A stretch of DNA of 22,321 nucleotides. Origin: DATFLS01 sp964413425. GTDB lineage: Bacteria; Fidelibacterota; JAANXI01. A program made the position numbers and the translations under genes. Location of the stretch: positions 1-22,321 of the forward strand of contig CAYPST010000067.1 in assembly GCA_964413425.1 (NCBI GenBank), given 5' to 3'. Within the stretch, counting starts at the first letter, position 1. Each line of letters starts with the position of its first letter. Of this stretch, positions 15,745 through 22,241 are shown in pieces. The notes under the pieces are model-generated. The model ran no database searches. It saw nothing but the letters and a program-made list of their open reading frames with translations, and had not been told where the DNA came from.

Positions 15745-16170
15745 ATGAAGTATCCATTTGCCACACAGGTGCGGGTGCTGTATCGGGATGTGGATATGCA
15801 GAAAGTCGTGCATAACAGTAATTATCTGCACTATGCGGAAATCGGACGCATCGAATATCTACGTGATCGCGGACTCCCGTATCAACAGGTGGTGCATCGC
15901 TTTAATCTGGAGATGGTGGTCGTGGAATCACATTGTTATTATAAACTGCCGGCGCGCTTCGATGACTTGCTGACAATTCGGGTCGGCCTCGGGGATATCG
16001 GCCAATCCTCCTTCAAAGTATATTACACCATCGATCGAGATGCTACCGGTGATCTCATTGCAGAAATCAGAACCCACCACGTTTGTGTGGATCGCGAGTC
16101 GTTCAAACCGGTGCGCATTCCGGATGCCATCCTGGAACTGTTTGAACCGGATACAATTGAGCTGCCATAA
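15745..16170 (+). CDS. YbgC-like acyl-CoA thioesterase (hotdog fold)
   Basis: A 141-aa single hotdog-domain protein of the 4-hydroxybenzoyl-CoA thioesterase/YbgC family, which hydrolyses acyl-CoA thioesters in the cytoplasm. The signature is YRDVDMQKVVHNSNYL, with Asp17 in the place of the catalytic aspartate, followed by HYAEIGRIEYLRDRG. The usual VVYHANYL is VVHNSNYL here, a change at the residues next to the nucleophile region. The chosen ATG at 15745 has GATGAGGA directly before it and lies 5 nt after the stop of the protease gene. A longer frame from 15697 would only add residues overlapping that gene. It is the last protein gene before tRNA-Glu. Confidence 0.88.
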   Translation: MKYPFATQVRVLYRDVDMQKVVHNSNYLHYAEIGRIEYLRDRGLPYQQVVHRFNLEMVVVESHCYYKLPARFDDLLTIRVGLGDIGQSSFKVYYTIDRDATGDLIAEIRTHHVCVDRESFKPVRIPDAILELFEPDTIELP

Positions 16171-16179
16171 AATTGTATC

Positions 16180-16205
16180 GAAGGGAACTCATGAAGGGAA
16201 CTCAT
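16180..16205 (+). repeat. 13-bp tandem duplication
   Basis: GAAGGGAACTCAT occurs twice in a row without mismatch (16180-16192, 16193-16205). It lies between the thioesterase stop and the tRNA promoter and looks like a recent slippage product. Confidence 0.8.
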
Positions 16206-16219
16206 GGAGGAAACTATGG

Positions 16220-16248
16220 TTGCATCGGGCGTATAGAGATTTTATATT
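16220..16248 (+). promoter_or_regulatory. Sigma70-type promoter for tRNA-Glu
   Basis: TTGCAT (16220-16225) and TATATT (16243-16248) are separated by 17 nt, with a predicted start near 16255, 24 nt before the tRNA. It points at the tRNA and supports separate transcription from the upstream genes. Confidence 0.65.
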
Positions 16249-16278
16249 ACCCCGATTTTTGAAAAGCACGAGTGAATT

Positions 16279-16351
16279 GTCCCCATCGTCTAGCGGTCTA
16301 GGACTCCGGCCTTTCACGCCGGCAACAGGGGTTCGAGTCCCCTTGGGGACA
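16279..16351 (+). tRNA. tRNA-Glu (anticodon UUC)
   Basis: A full cloverleaf is visible. Acceptor GTCCCCA (16279-16285) pairs with TGGGGAC (16344-16350). The anticodon stem CCGGC/GCCGG encloses the loop CTTTCAC, giving anticodon TTC, and the T-loop is GTTCGAGTC. The discriminator is A at 16351. CCA is not encoded, because CCTG follows. A promoter lies 30 nt before it and a terminator follows directly. Confidence 0.97.
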
Positions 16352-16359
16352 CCTGACGA

Positions 16360-16402
16360 AAGCCCTTGTAAATATTGCATTTACAGGGGCTTTTTAATTT
16401 TT
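16360..16402 (+). terminator. Intrinsic terminator after tRNA-Glu
   Basis: AGCCCTTGTAAAT (16361-16373) pairs with ATTTACAGGGGCT (16379-16391) through 13 bp with one G-T wobble and a 5-nt loop. TTTTTAATTTTT follows on the plus strand. This is a textbook rho-independent terminator. Confidence 0.9.
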
Positions 16403-16440
16403 AAGATTTCTAAAAATATAGCCAAATTTTCCCATTTTTT

Positions 16441-16477
16441 GGTCACGTGTGGTCACGAAATGGTCACCGCTGGTGAC
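16441..16477. repeat. GGTCAC direct and inverted repeats
   Basis: GGTCAC occurs at 16441, 16451 and 16462, with GGTGAC (its inverse half) at 16472. The last two form GTCACC-GCT-GGTGAC, a perfect 6-3-6 hairpin followed by AT-rich sequence. The centre spacings of 10 and 11 bp place the copies on the same face of the helix, as in a protein-binding array. Confidence 0.6.
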
Positions 16478-16576
16478 TAAAAATTTTTCCACTTCCCCCG
16501 AAAGCACTGCCACCCGGTGGAGAATAAATTCGGACGCTGTCTGGGAAAATTGTAAAATTTTTTCGCATGCTGAGGT

Positions 16577-16601
16577 AAAAAAACCCGGTTCGGGCGACCG
16601 G
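16577..16601 (-). terminator. Intrinsic-type terminator on the minus strand
   Basis: Read on the minus strand, CCGGT-CGCCCGA-ACCGG is followed after one G by seven T (16577-16583 on the plus strand). An alternative shorter stem is CCCG-AAC-CGGG directly before the T run. No minus-strand gene is recognised upstream of it, that is, at higher coordinates. Confidence 0.5.
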
Positions 16602-16699
16602 AATGATGCACCAGGGAAATCAAGCGAATCCCATGCCCTTGCAGGGCGCACCACAACGGAAATGGAAAAGAACGAGTATCTATTACAACTCCCTTCGTG

Positions 16700-16741
16700 A
16701 ATACCCCGTCCTCTTTACTCACCAGAAGAGAGTGGGGTATT
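16700..16741. repeat. Long two-part hairpin
   Basis: AATACCCC (16700-16707) pairs with GGGGTATT (16734-16741), and inside it CTCTT (16711-16715) pairs with AAGAG (16726-16730), each strand separated by 3 nt. It has no U-tract on either side, so it is not a terminator. It could be a structured RNA or a transposable-element-like palindrome. Confidence 0.55.
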
Positions 16742-16806
16742 GTATGTGCCAGCACACCAATCTCCTGTACGATTTTCTCGAATCTGACACGATCAGCCAC
16801 CCATAC

Positions 16807-16838
16807 TGTTGAAAATTCCACAGTTGAAATGTTCAACA
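16807..16838. promoter_or_regulatory. Operator copies 2 and 3 upstream of ccmF
   Basis: AGTTGAAATGTTCAACA (16822-16838) matches the TGTTGAA-N3-TTCAACA motif at all but one arm position. Immediately before it, TGTTGAAAATTCCACA (16807-16822) keeps one full half-site and a degenerate second half. The site at 10896-10912 is the perfect form. Confidence 0.5.
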
Positions 16839-16859
16839 GACTATTTAAATCCTAAGTTG

Positions 16860-16910
16860 AGCGATACGAGTGCCCCACTGGGGTCCCTCTGGGACAGCGA
16901 AGTATCGCTG
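16860..16910. repeat. Branched inverted-repeat cluster
   Basis: Within 51 bp, AGCGATAC (16860-16867) pairs with GTATCGCT (16902-16909). Enclosed are CCCC-ACT-GGGG (16873-16883) and GTCCC-TCT-GGGAC (16883-16895). An alternative hairpin CAGCGA-AGTA-TCGCTG (16895-16910) competes with the outer stem. The possible cruciform or switching structure is unlike a simple terminator. Confidence 0.6.
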
Positions 16911-16986
16911 TACTCAGGTATAACCCCGACATAAATAACAGAGAATACAGGGGATAGAATCTCTTTCTGTTCAGCCTGGCATCAAG

Positions 16987-17017
16987 TTTGTTTAACAAAT
17001 TGTTGAAATATACAACA
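16987..17017. promoter_or_regulatory. Operator copy 4 and adjoining palindrome before ccmF
   Basis: TGTTGAAATATACAACA (17001-17017) is a 7-3-7 inverted repeat with one arm mismatch, matching the operator family. Next to it TTTGTT-T-AACAAA (16987-16999) is a second perfect palindrome. Both lie 60-90 bp before the ccmF start, where its promoter is expected, though I find no strong -35/-10 pair. Confidence 0.5.
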
Positions 17018-17078
17018 TTACAAAAGGCCTGCAGAGTCGATTTGTTGTCAGGCTCGGACAGAGGAGAAGGATAACGCA

Positions 17079-19113
17079 ATGTATCAATTCGGTTCTCATA
17101 TTCTCCAGGTAGCATTTATTGTCAGCATCTTTACGACTGTCATCGGTGTGTTCGGCTTCCGGAAGCGGCGAACAGAATTTTTGATCAGCAGCAGAAGAGG
17201 GGTCTATCTGAACTTCGGTTTGCTCTCTATCGCCACTGCCATTCTGGTGGTTGCACTCTTACGACACGATTTCCGGGTGGAATATGTGGCCAGTTATACC
17301 AATTCCACGCTGTCCCCCTTCTACACGCTAACCGCACTCTGGGCAGGGCAGAAGGGGTCGATGCTGTTCTGGTCCTGGATTCTGGCCGGATTTTCAGCGC
17401 TGACAGTTTACCAGAACAGACAGAGGCATCATCAGCTTATGCCGTATGTCATCACCACATTAATGGCCCTCCAGGGATTTTTTCTTTTCCTGATGCTGTT
17501 TGCCGAGAACCCGTTTCAGACCCTACGTTTCACTCCGGCAGATGGAAACGGACTCAATCCACTCCTGCAGAATCCGGGGATGGTGTTGCATCCGCCTACG
17601 CTTTATCTCGGTTATATCGGCTTCAGTATTCCGTTCGCCTTTGCGATTGCAGCGTTGTTAACCCGCCGGCTGGACTCCCGGTGGATTACCACCACCCGGA
17701 AATGGACCATCATCGCCTGGTTTTTCCTCACCCTGGGGAACCTGTTCGGTATGAAATGGGCCTATGTGGAACTGGGCTGGGGCGGATTCTGGGCCTGGGA
17801 TCCCGTGGAAAATGCCTCATTTCTGCCCTGGCTCACCGGTACTGCTTTTCTCCACTCAGTCATGATTCAGGAACGCCGGGGAATGCTGAAGGTCTGGAAT
17901 GTGTCGCTCATTGTGATCACTTTTCTTCTGACGATTCTCGGCACTTTCATCACCCGCAGCGGGCTGATCTCGTCCGTGCATTCGTTCGGCCAATCGGCCG
18001 TGGGTCCATTGTTCTTCTGGGCGATTCTGCTGTCGGGAGGGTTCGCCGCCTATCTGATTCTGACGCGCCTGCCGGAATTACAATCCGAGCATCAACTGGA
18101 CTCGTTGCTGTCCCGTGAGAGCAGCTTTCTGCTAAACAATCTGCTTTTGCTTGGGGGCAGCGTTTGCCGTTCTCTGGGGTACACTGTTTCCAATGATCTC
18201 CGAAGCGGTCACCAAAAACCAGATCACAGTGGGGGCTCCCTTCTTTAATCAGGTTGGCACTCCTGTCTTCCTGGCGCTTTTGTTGCTTACCGGTATCTGC
18301 CCGCTGATTGCCTGGCGCAAGGCGACCGGCAAGAACTTTCGCCGGAATTTTTTCTGGCCACTGCTGATCAGTATGCTCGGTGGCGTGATTTTGTGGTTCA
18401 GCGGGATCCGGAGTGTGTACAGCCTCATGGCATTTCTGTTCTCCATTTTTGCCCTCTATTCCATTGGGATGGAGTTCTGGAAGGGCATCCGGGCAAAGAT
18501 GCGCTCAGGCCGGCGCACACTCCTGAACGCCATTCGGCGCCTGGTCACTGCCAATCAACGCCGGTACGGAGGGTATATCATCCATCTGGGAGTCGTGTTA
18601 ATCTTCGTTGGTATCACCGGATCTATGGGATTTAAGACGGAACAGGAAATTGTGCTTGCAGAGAATCAGCAGCAACAGGTCGGAGAGTATACCCTCGAAA
18701 TGGCCGGTCTCTATACCACACCGGAGCCGGAAATGACCCGGTTCGGAGCCCGGCTGAATGTCTACAAAGACGGCAGTATGTATACCACCATGCGTCCGGA
18801 GAAACGTCTTCACCGGGGCAGGGAAGACCAACCGCACACTGAAATCGCTCTGCACCAGACGCTGAAAGAAGACCTGTATATCATCTACGCCGGAACGAAT
18901 TCGGATGACCAGGCAGTGTTCAAGGTACACATCAATCCGCTGACTGCCTGGATCTGGATCGGTGGTATGGTGATGGCGTTCGGAACGTTGCTTGCTTTGT
19001 ATCCATTTGGAAAATCCAAGAAAAAGGACAAAAAACGTGATACACAATTTACCCGGAAGACTGACAAAACTGAGCGTGCTCCTGCTGATCATTCCCCTCA
19101 GCCTGTCGGCTGA
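17079..19113 (+). CDS. ccmF: Cytochrome c maturation protein CcmF, interrupted by a frameshift
   Basis: CcmF is the inner-membrane haem lyase subunit that ligates haem to apocytochrome c in the periplasm. The first frame (17079-18248) has many membrane segments and the WWD haem-handling motif WGGFWAWDPVENASFLPWL. The rest of the protein continues one frame over, from about 18151 to 19113, with RRYGGYIIHLGV, a periplasmic beta domain (about 18640-18910) and a last membrane helix. Reading through by skipping one base in GGGGG at 18153-18157 restores a continuous product of about 677 aa, the usual CcmF length. The first frame otherwise ends in about 30 non-CcmF residues. The start has GGAGAAGGA upstream. 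The hydrophilic C-terminal tail overlaps ccmH by 77 nt. Sequencing error, strain mutation or programmed shift cannot be told apart here. Confidence 0.88.
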
Positions 19114-19510
19114 GCCGGAGGTGCTCGTATCAGATGTCAGCAAGGCGCTGATGTGCACCTGCGGCTGTACCATGGTACTGTATAGCTGTCAGTGTGGTAC
19201 CGCAGATCAGATGACGAACAATATTCAACAGATGATCAATGCCGGCCGGTCGAAAGCGGAGATTCTGGACATATATGTAGAGCAGCACGGACAGGCCATT
19301 CTGGCAGCGCCACCAAAGCAGGGCTTCAATCTGAGCGCCTGGGTGATGCCATTCCTGGTGCTGGCAGGGGCGGCCGCTGTGATTGCATTGCTGCTGAAAC
19401 GCTGGTCCGGGCACTCCACACAGAGCCAGCCGGATACTGAATCTCTGGAGAGGAATGATGGTCCATATCTAAGCGCAGTGGAAGAAGAATTACACAAGAT
19501 CGAGGATTAA
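19037..19510 (+). CDS. ccmH: CcmH-like apocytochrome c reductase
   Basis: CcmH keeps the cysteines of apocytochrome c reduced and presents it to CcmF on the periplasmic face. With the GTG start at 19037 (AAGGAC 7 nt before it) the 157-aa product begins with a signal sequence (KLSVLLLIIPLSLSAEPE). The cysteine-rich motif LMCTCGCTMVLYSCQCGTADQM (split here as Cys40, 42, 44, 51 and 53) replaces the usual LRCxxC pair. A membrane helix follows at about 95-113 (LSAWVMPFLVLAGAAAVIALLL), then an acidic tail. A longer frame from 18992 exists but would bury the signal peptide. The first 77 nt overlap the end of ccmF in another frame, and the next gene starts 2 nt after the stop. Confidence 0.83.
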   Translation: MIHNLPGRLTKLSVLLLIIPLSLSAEPEVLVSDVSKALMCTCGCTMVLYSCQCGTADQMTNNIQQMINAGRSKAEILDIYVEQHGQAILAAPPKQGFNLSAWVMPFLVLAGAAAVIALLLKRWSGHSTQSQPDTESLERNDGPYLSAVEEELHKIED

Positions 19511-19512
19511 CT

Positions 19513-19923
19513 ATGTTTACCGTACTGTTACTCGGAATCGTACTGGCCAGCATCTACGTGCTGTTAACGCCTTTTTTAAATGCCTCGGATGTGGGCTCTC
19601 TGAAGATGTTGTTTGCCTCCAACGGTCACCAGGAATTGGAATATCAGAAGGATATGCTGGTCAACCAGATTAAAGATATTGAATTTGATTACCGCCTGGG
19701 CAAGCTCAATGAGGATGATTATTCCATGCTTACCCGCGAATACAAATTCAAAGCAGCGTCTATACTCAAACAAATGGATACCGATGCGAAACCAGCATCT
19801 CAGCAGGAAACCGGACAAAGACCATATTGTCACGAGTGTGGAGTTTCCACACAACCCGAAGCCAATTATTGTCAGGATTGCGGAGCATTGTTGAAAGGAG
19901 GCAATCATGAAAATGAGACATAA
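19513..19923 (+). CDS. CcmI-like membrane protein with C-terminal zinc ribbon
   Basis: The 136-aa protein has one N-terminal membrane helix (about 1-20). A helical stretch follows, LEYQKDMLVNQIKDIEFDYRLG to REYKFKAAS (42-82), like the CcmI/CycH N-terminal region, which passes apocytochrome c to CcmF/CcmH. The tetratricopeptide part of full CcmI is missing. Instead a zinc ribbon of two CxxC pairs is present (CHEC at 106-109 and CQDC at 120-123). This ending looks like the short zinc-ribbon tails fused to many bacterial membrane proteins. Position right after ccmH supports a maturation role. The start is 2 nt after the ccmH stop without an evident ribosome site of its own, suggesting coupling. 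It overlaps the next gene by 17 nt. Confidence 0.68.
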   Translation: MFTVLLLGIVLASIYVLLTPFLNASDVGSLKMLFASNGHQELEYQKDMLVNQIKDIEFDYRLGKLNEDDYSMLTREYKFKAASILKQMDTDAKPASQQETGQRPYCHECGVSTQPEANYCQDCGALLKGGNHENET

Positions 19924-21025
19924 AGTTTTACTCTTTCAGCTGGTCACTCTACCCTGGCTTGTCTCAGGATACCAGGTGCATGGAACGATTACCAACGGCA
20001 CCACCGAACAGCCGCTTGCTCATTATCCTGTGGCCCTGAAGAAATATGCCGGTCAGGAAGAACAAATCATCGCTGCGGATACCACGGATGGAGCCGGAAA
20101 TTTTTCCTTTGATGGTCTGCAGGAAAATGGGACGTATGGAGTCTATCTGGCCTATCAGATAATCAAGTACGATGATGTTCGCTGGGAAGAGCCGTCACCC
20201 GCGGATCAACCCATTCAACTCACTGTGTATGACACCACCCGTTCGGATGCCAATCTGAAGATCGCCATGCAACATACCATATTGAAAGAGGGAGAGGGAT
20301 TATTACTTGTTCAGCAGATGATGCGCGTCGTCAATACCGGAAACAAAGCATTCATCGGTACGGTGCCGGTTTCCCGGAATGCATACAAAACCTTATCGTT
20401 TCAGCTGCCGGATGATGCGACCAACATCCGGCCGGGGAAGGGATTCATGCAGTGCTGCGTCGGGCTGGATCAGGACGGGTTCTATGACACCATGGAAGTA
20501 CTCCCGGGCAGCAAGGATGTGGTGCTCTCCTACCAGATACCGGTGGAATCGGAACAGTACAGGTTTCAGGAAGAGATCCCCTATCCGGTGGACTCATATG
20601 TGGCGCTGGTCAAACGGCAGAGAACGCAGGTAAGCAGTCGGAAACTGGATCGGCTGGAAACTGCAGGAGATCAGTCCGTCGTCCAGCTGGCCGCAGGAGG
20701 ACTGCAGCAGGGGACCGTGATCCCCATTCAATTTGACAACTTTCTGCAGCCGTCCCAGGATTACGGGGCCTATTTCATCGGGCTATTCGTGATCGTGCTG
20801 GCAGGCGGCATCTTCCTGGCGCAACGGGGGAAACATAACCAACACAATAAAGCAAAGGAGAAAACTATGCCCTACGATCCGGTATGCCATATGCCCGTCC
20901 CGGAAGAAGATCAAACCTATACCACGACGTATCAGGGAGAAACCTATTACTTTTGCTGCGAAGGCTGCCAGGAGCAGTTCGAGAAGCACCCGGAGGAGTA
21001 TGTCGATTCCGGGGAGTGGGAGTGA
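19907..21025 (+). CDS. Membrane-anchored carboxypeptidase-regulatory-like protein with YHS domain
   Basis: A 372-aa protein of unknown function. A signal peptide (KVLLFQLVTLPWLVSG) leads into a beta-rich region (about 23-125) resembling carboxypeptidase-regulatory or transthyretin-like folds (VHGTITNGTTEQPLAHYPVAL). A second beta region (about 125-280) contains CC at about 183-184. A membrane helix lies near 288-307, followed by a basic linker and a YHS/TRASH-like domain (321-372) with PVCHMPV and YYFCCEGCQEQF, cysteines suited to copper or other metal binding. The strong AAAGGAGGC before the ATG at 19907 supports the start. The gene overlaps the CcmI-like gene by 17 nt and ends the cluster. 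A metal or haem handling role in cytochrome maturation is inferred from context only. Confidence 0.7.
   Translation: MKMRHKVLLFQLVTLPWLVSGYQVHGTITNGTTEQPLAHYPVALKKYAGQEEQIIAADTTDGAGNFSFDGLQENGTYGVYLAYQIIKYDDVRWEEPSPADQPIQLTVYDTTRSDANLKIAMQHTILKEGEGLLLVQQMMRVVNTGNKAFIGTVPVSRNAYKTLSFQLPDDATNIRPGKGFMQCCVGLDQDGFYDTMEVLPGSKDVVLSYQIPVESEQYRFQEEIPYPVDSYVALVKRQRTQVSSRKLDRLETAGDQSVVQLAAGGLQQGTVIPIQFDNFLQPSQDYGAYFIGLFVIVLAGGIFLAQRGKHNQHNKAKEKTMPYDPVCHMPVPEEDQTYTTTYQGETYYFCCEGCQEQFEKHPEEYVDSGEWE
20867..21025 (+). other. Possible internal start for a free YHS domain
   Basis: Inside the previous gene and in the same frame, AAAGGAG stands 6 nt before an ATG at 20867, exactly at the beginning of the YHS domain (MPYDPVCHMP). 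Translation from here would give a 52-aa cytoplasmic metal-binding protein in addition to the anchored form. Alternatively it marks the junction of an older two-gene arrangement. Confidence 0.4.
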
Positions 21026-21446
21026 GACTTTCGGATTGTCCGGGTGGAACCAGTGCCGAGTCCGGCCCACATTGAACAGTTACGACTCTGATGCGCATGA
21101 CTCACTCCCATTATGCATTCTTCCCGGTTGCAGTATGTGCTCACAGATAATCTTGAAGCACTGATCCCTTTGCATTCTTGTATTCATGAATTCCTACAGT
21201 TTTGTATTCTTGAAATCTTGCCATATCTGCGGGAAAGCGGGTTGGGATTCTGAGTGTCGGCGTATTGAATATTGGAGTATTTCGGTAGTGAGTATTGAAT
21301 TTTAAATTCTCGTCTTCTTATCCTTTTGTTTTTGCATACTTGAGTTTTTCCGTATTGTGTTTCCTTTCTACAACTTTCCGGCAAATTTTCTATATTAGCC
21401 CGTAACATACTCGGGAATAGTTCGTCTATACACGGTGAGACAACGA
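21026..21446. other. AT-rich intergenic region with degenerate repeats before the sigma factor
   Basis: No gene is supported in this 420-bp stretch. From about 21170 to 21360 short words recur with variation, such as GTATTCTTGAA, GCATTCTTG, GTATTGAATATTG and GAGTATTGAA, a degenerate 7-9 bp repeat pattern. TATATT at 21391-21396 could be the -10 of the sigma gene, but no fitting -35 is clear. The reverse-strand frame at 21184-21528 is a shadow crossing the sigma gene. Confidence 0.5.
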
Positions 21447-21998
21447 ATGCCACAACCCCCGGCTCAGGTGGATGACCAGGAAATCCAGGCGCTGGCGAAC
21501 CTGGCGAGACAGGAGGATACCCAGGCACAATCCAGGTTGATTACGCTGCTGTACTCAAAAATCTACCGATACATTTATTACCGGGTCAACACCAGAGAGG
21601 ACGCGGAAGATTTAACCAATGATGTGTTTGTGCGCATGCTCGACTCGATTCAAAGGCAGCAGGGGAACTTTCTGGCCTGGATCTATCGAATCGCTTCCAA
21701 CCGGATTGTGGATTACTATCGGAAGAAATCAGTACGGAGCGACACCAGTGCCGTGGGTGAAACGATTGAATTCTTTGAAAGCAACAGTGCGCCAATTGAA
21801 CAGCAATTTCTCAAGGAGGAGCTCCGCAAAGGAATCCAGCAGCTCACAGCGGACCAGCAGGAGGTGGTGCTGCTCCGATTCGTGGAAGGGTATCAGGCAA
21901 ACGAGGTCGCCGAACTCCTGGACAAAACGCCGGAAGCCGTGCGCGCACTGCAGTTCCGGGCGTTGAAGCAATTACGAAAGATGCTTCCGGAACAATAA
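21447..21998 (+). CDS. ECF-type RNA polymerase sigma factor
   Basis: The 183-aa protein has the two domains of an extracytoplasmic-function sigma factor. Region 2 (about 30-100) contains DAEDLTNDVFVRMLDS and FLAWIYRIASNRIVDYYRKK, which bind core polymerase and the -10 element. Region 4 (about 125-180) contains LTADQQEVVLLRFVEGY and a helix-turn-helix around ANEVAELLDKTPEAVRALQFRAL for the -35. Regions 1 and 3 are absent, as expected. I chose ATG at 21447, with GGTGAG 7 nt upstream; GTG at 21435 is in frame but less well placed. The next gene on the same strand looks like an anti-sigma factor, so activity is probably controlled by it. The target genes are unknown. Confidence 0.92.
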   Translation: MPQPPAQVDDQEIQALANLARQEDTQAQSRLITLLYSKIYRYIYYRVNTREDAEDLTNDVFVRMLDSIQRQQGNFLAWIYRIASNRIVDYYRKKSVRSDTSAVGETIEFFESNSAPIEQQFLKEELRKGIQQLTADQQEVVLLRFVEGYQANEVAELLDKTPEAVRALQFRALKQLRKMLPEQ

Positions 21999-22034
21999 GA
22001 AAGAGAAACTACGAATGACAAAAAGAAAGAATGC

Positions 22035-22222
22035 AACCACGAATTCCACGAATTCACACGAAAAAAAAGGAAATAAATGAAGAGTCAAGAGTGGTTGGGC
22101 AGAAAATAATTTATTGTACTGCATTTCCAGGACCACTTAGAGTATGCACCACCTACTCTTTTCTATTTACTCTTTCCTCTTAACTTTTTTTTAATTCGTG
22201 CAAATTCGTGTCATTCGTGGTT
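22035..22222. repeat. ~190-bp imperfect inverted repeat (CACGAAT arms)
   Basis: The left arm begins AACCACGAATTCCACGAATT (22035 onward) and continues to an A run at 22070. The reverse complement of 22185-22222 begins AACCACGAATGACACGAATT and also ends in an A run. Inside, GGAAATAAATGAAGAGTCAA on the left is mirrored loosely by the reverse complement of about 22150-22184. Each arm is itself a tandem of a degenerate CACGAATTN unit. It lies between the sigma factor and its probable anti-sigma gene. Confidence 0.75.
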
Positions 22223-22241
22223 CCTAAAAATTGGTGATCAC

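Larger units (their letters stand above)
16403..17078. other. Gene-poor region with repeats, hairpins and operators before ccmF
   Basis: About 680 bp between the tRNA terminator and ccmF. Several overlapping frames exist on both strands (for example minus 16477-16836), but none resembles a known protein or has a good start, so I annotate no gene. The stretch holds GGTCAC repeats, a minus-strand terminator, a long hairpin, operator copies and a branched inverted-repeat cluster, described separately. It could be the remnant of a decayed element beside the tRNA, but I see no integrase or repeated tRNA end. Confidence 0.5.

Noticed and set aside
16441..16477. CRISPR-like repeats
   Set aside because: The units are only 6 bp with 4-5 bp gaps, and no cas gene is present.
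16477..16836. Minus-strand 119-codon frame before ccmF
   Set aside because: It runs through the hairpin, the T-rich terminator and the operators, resembles no family and lacks a good start.
16279..17078. Integrated element at tRNA-Glu
   Set aside because: No integrase, no repeat of the tRNA 3' end and no cargo gene are visible between the tRNA and ccmF.
18151..19113. Separate gene starting at TTG 18151
   Set aside because: It begins in mid-CcmF without a ribosome site and continues the CcmF sequence exactly. It is the shifted second part of ccmF.
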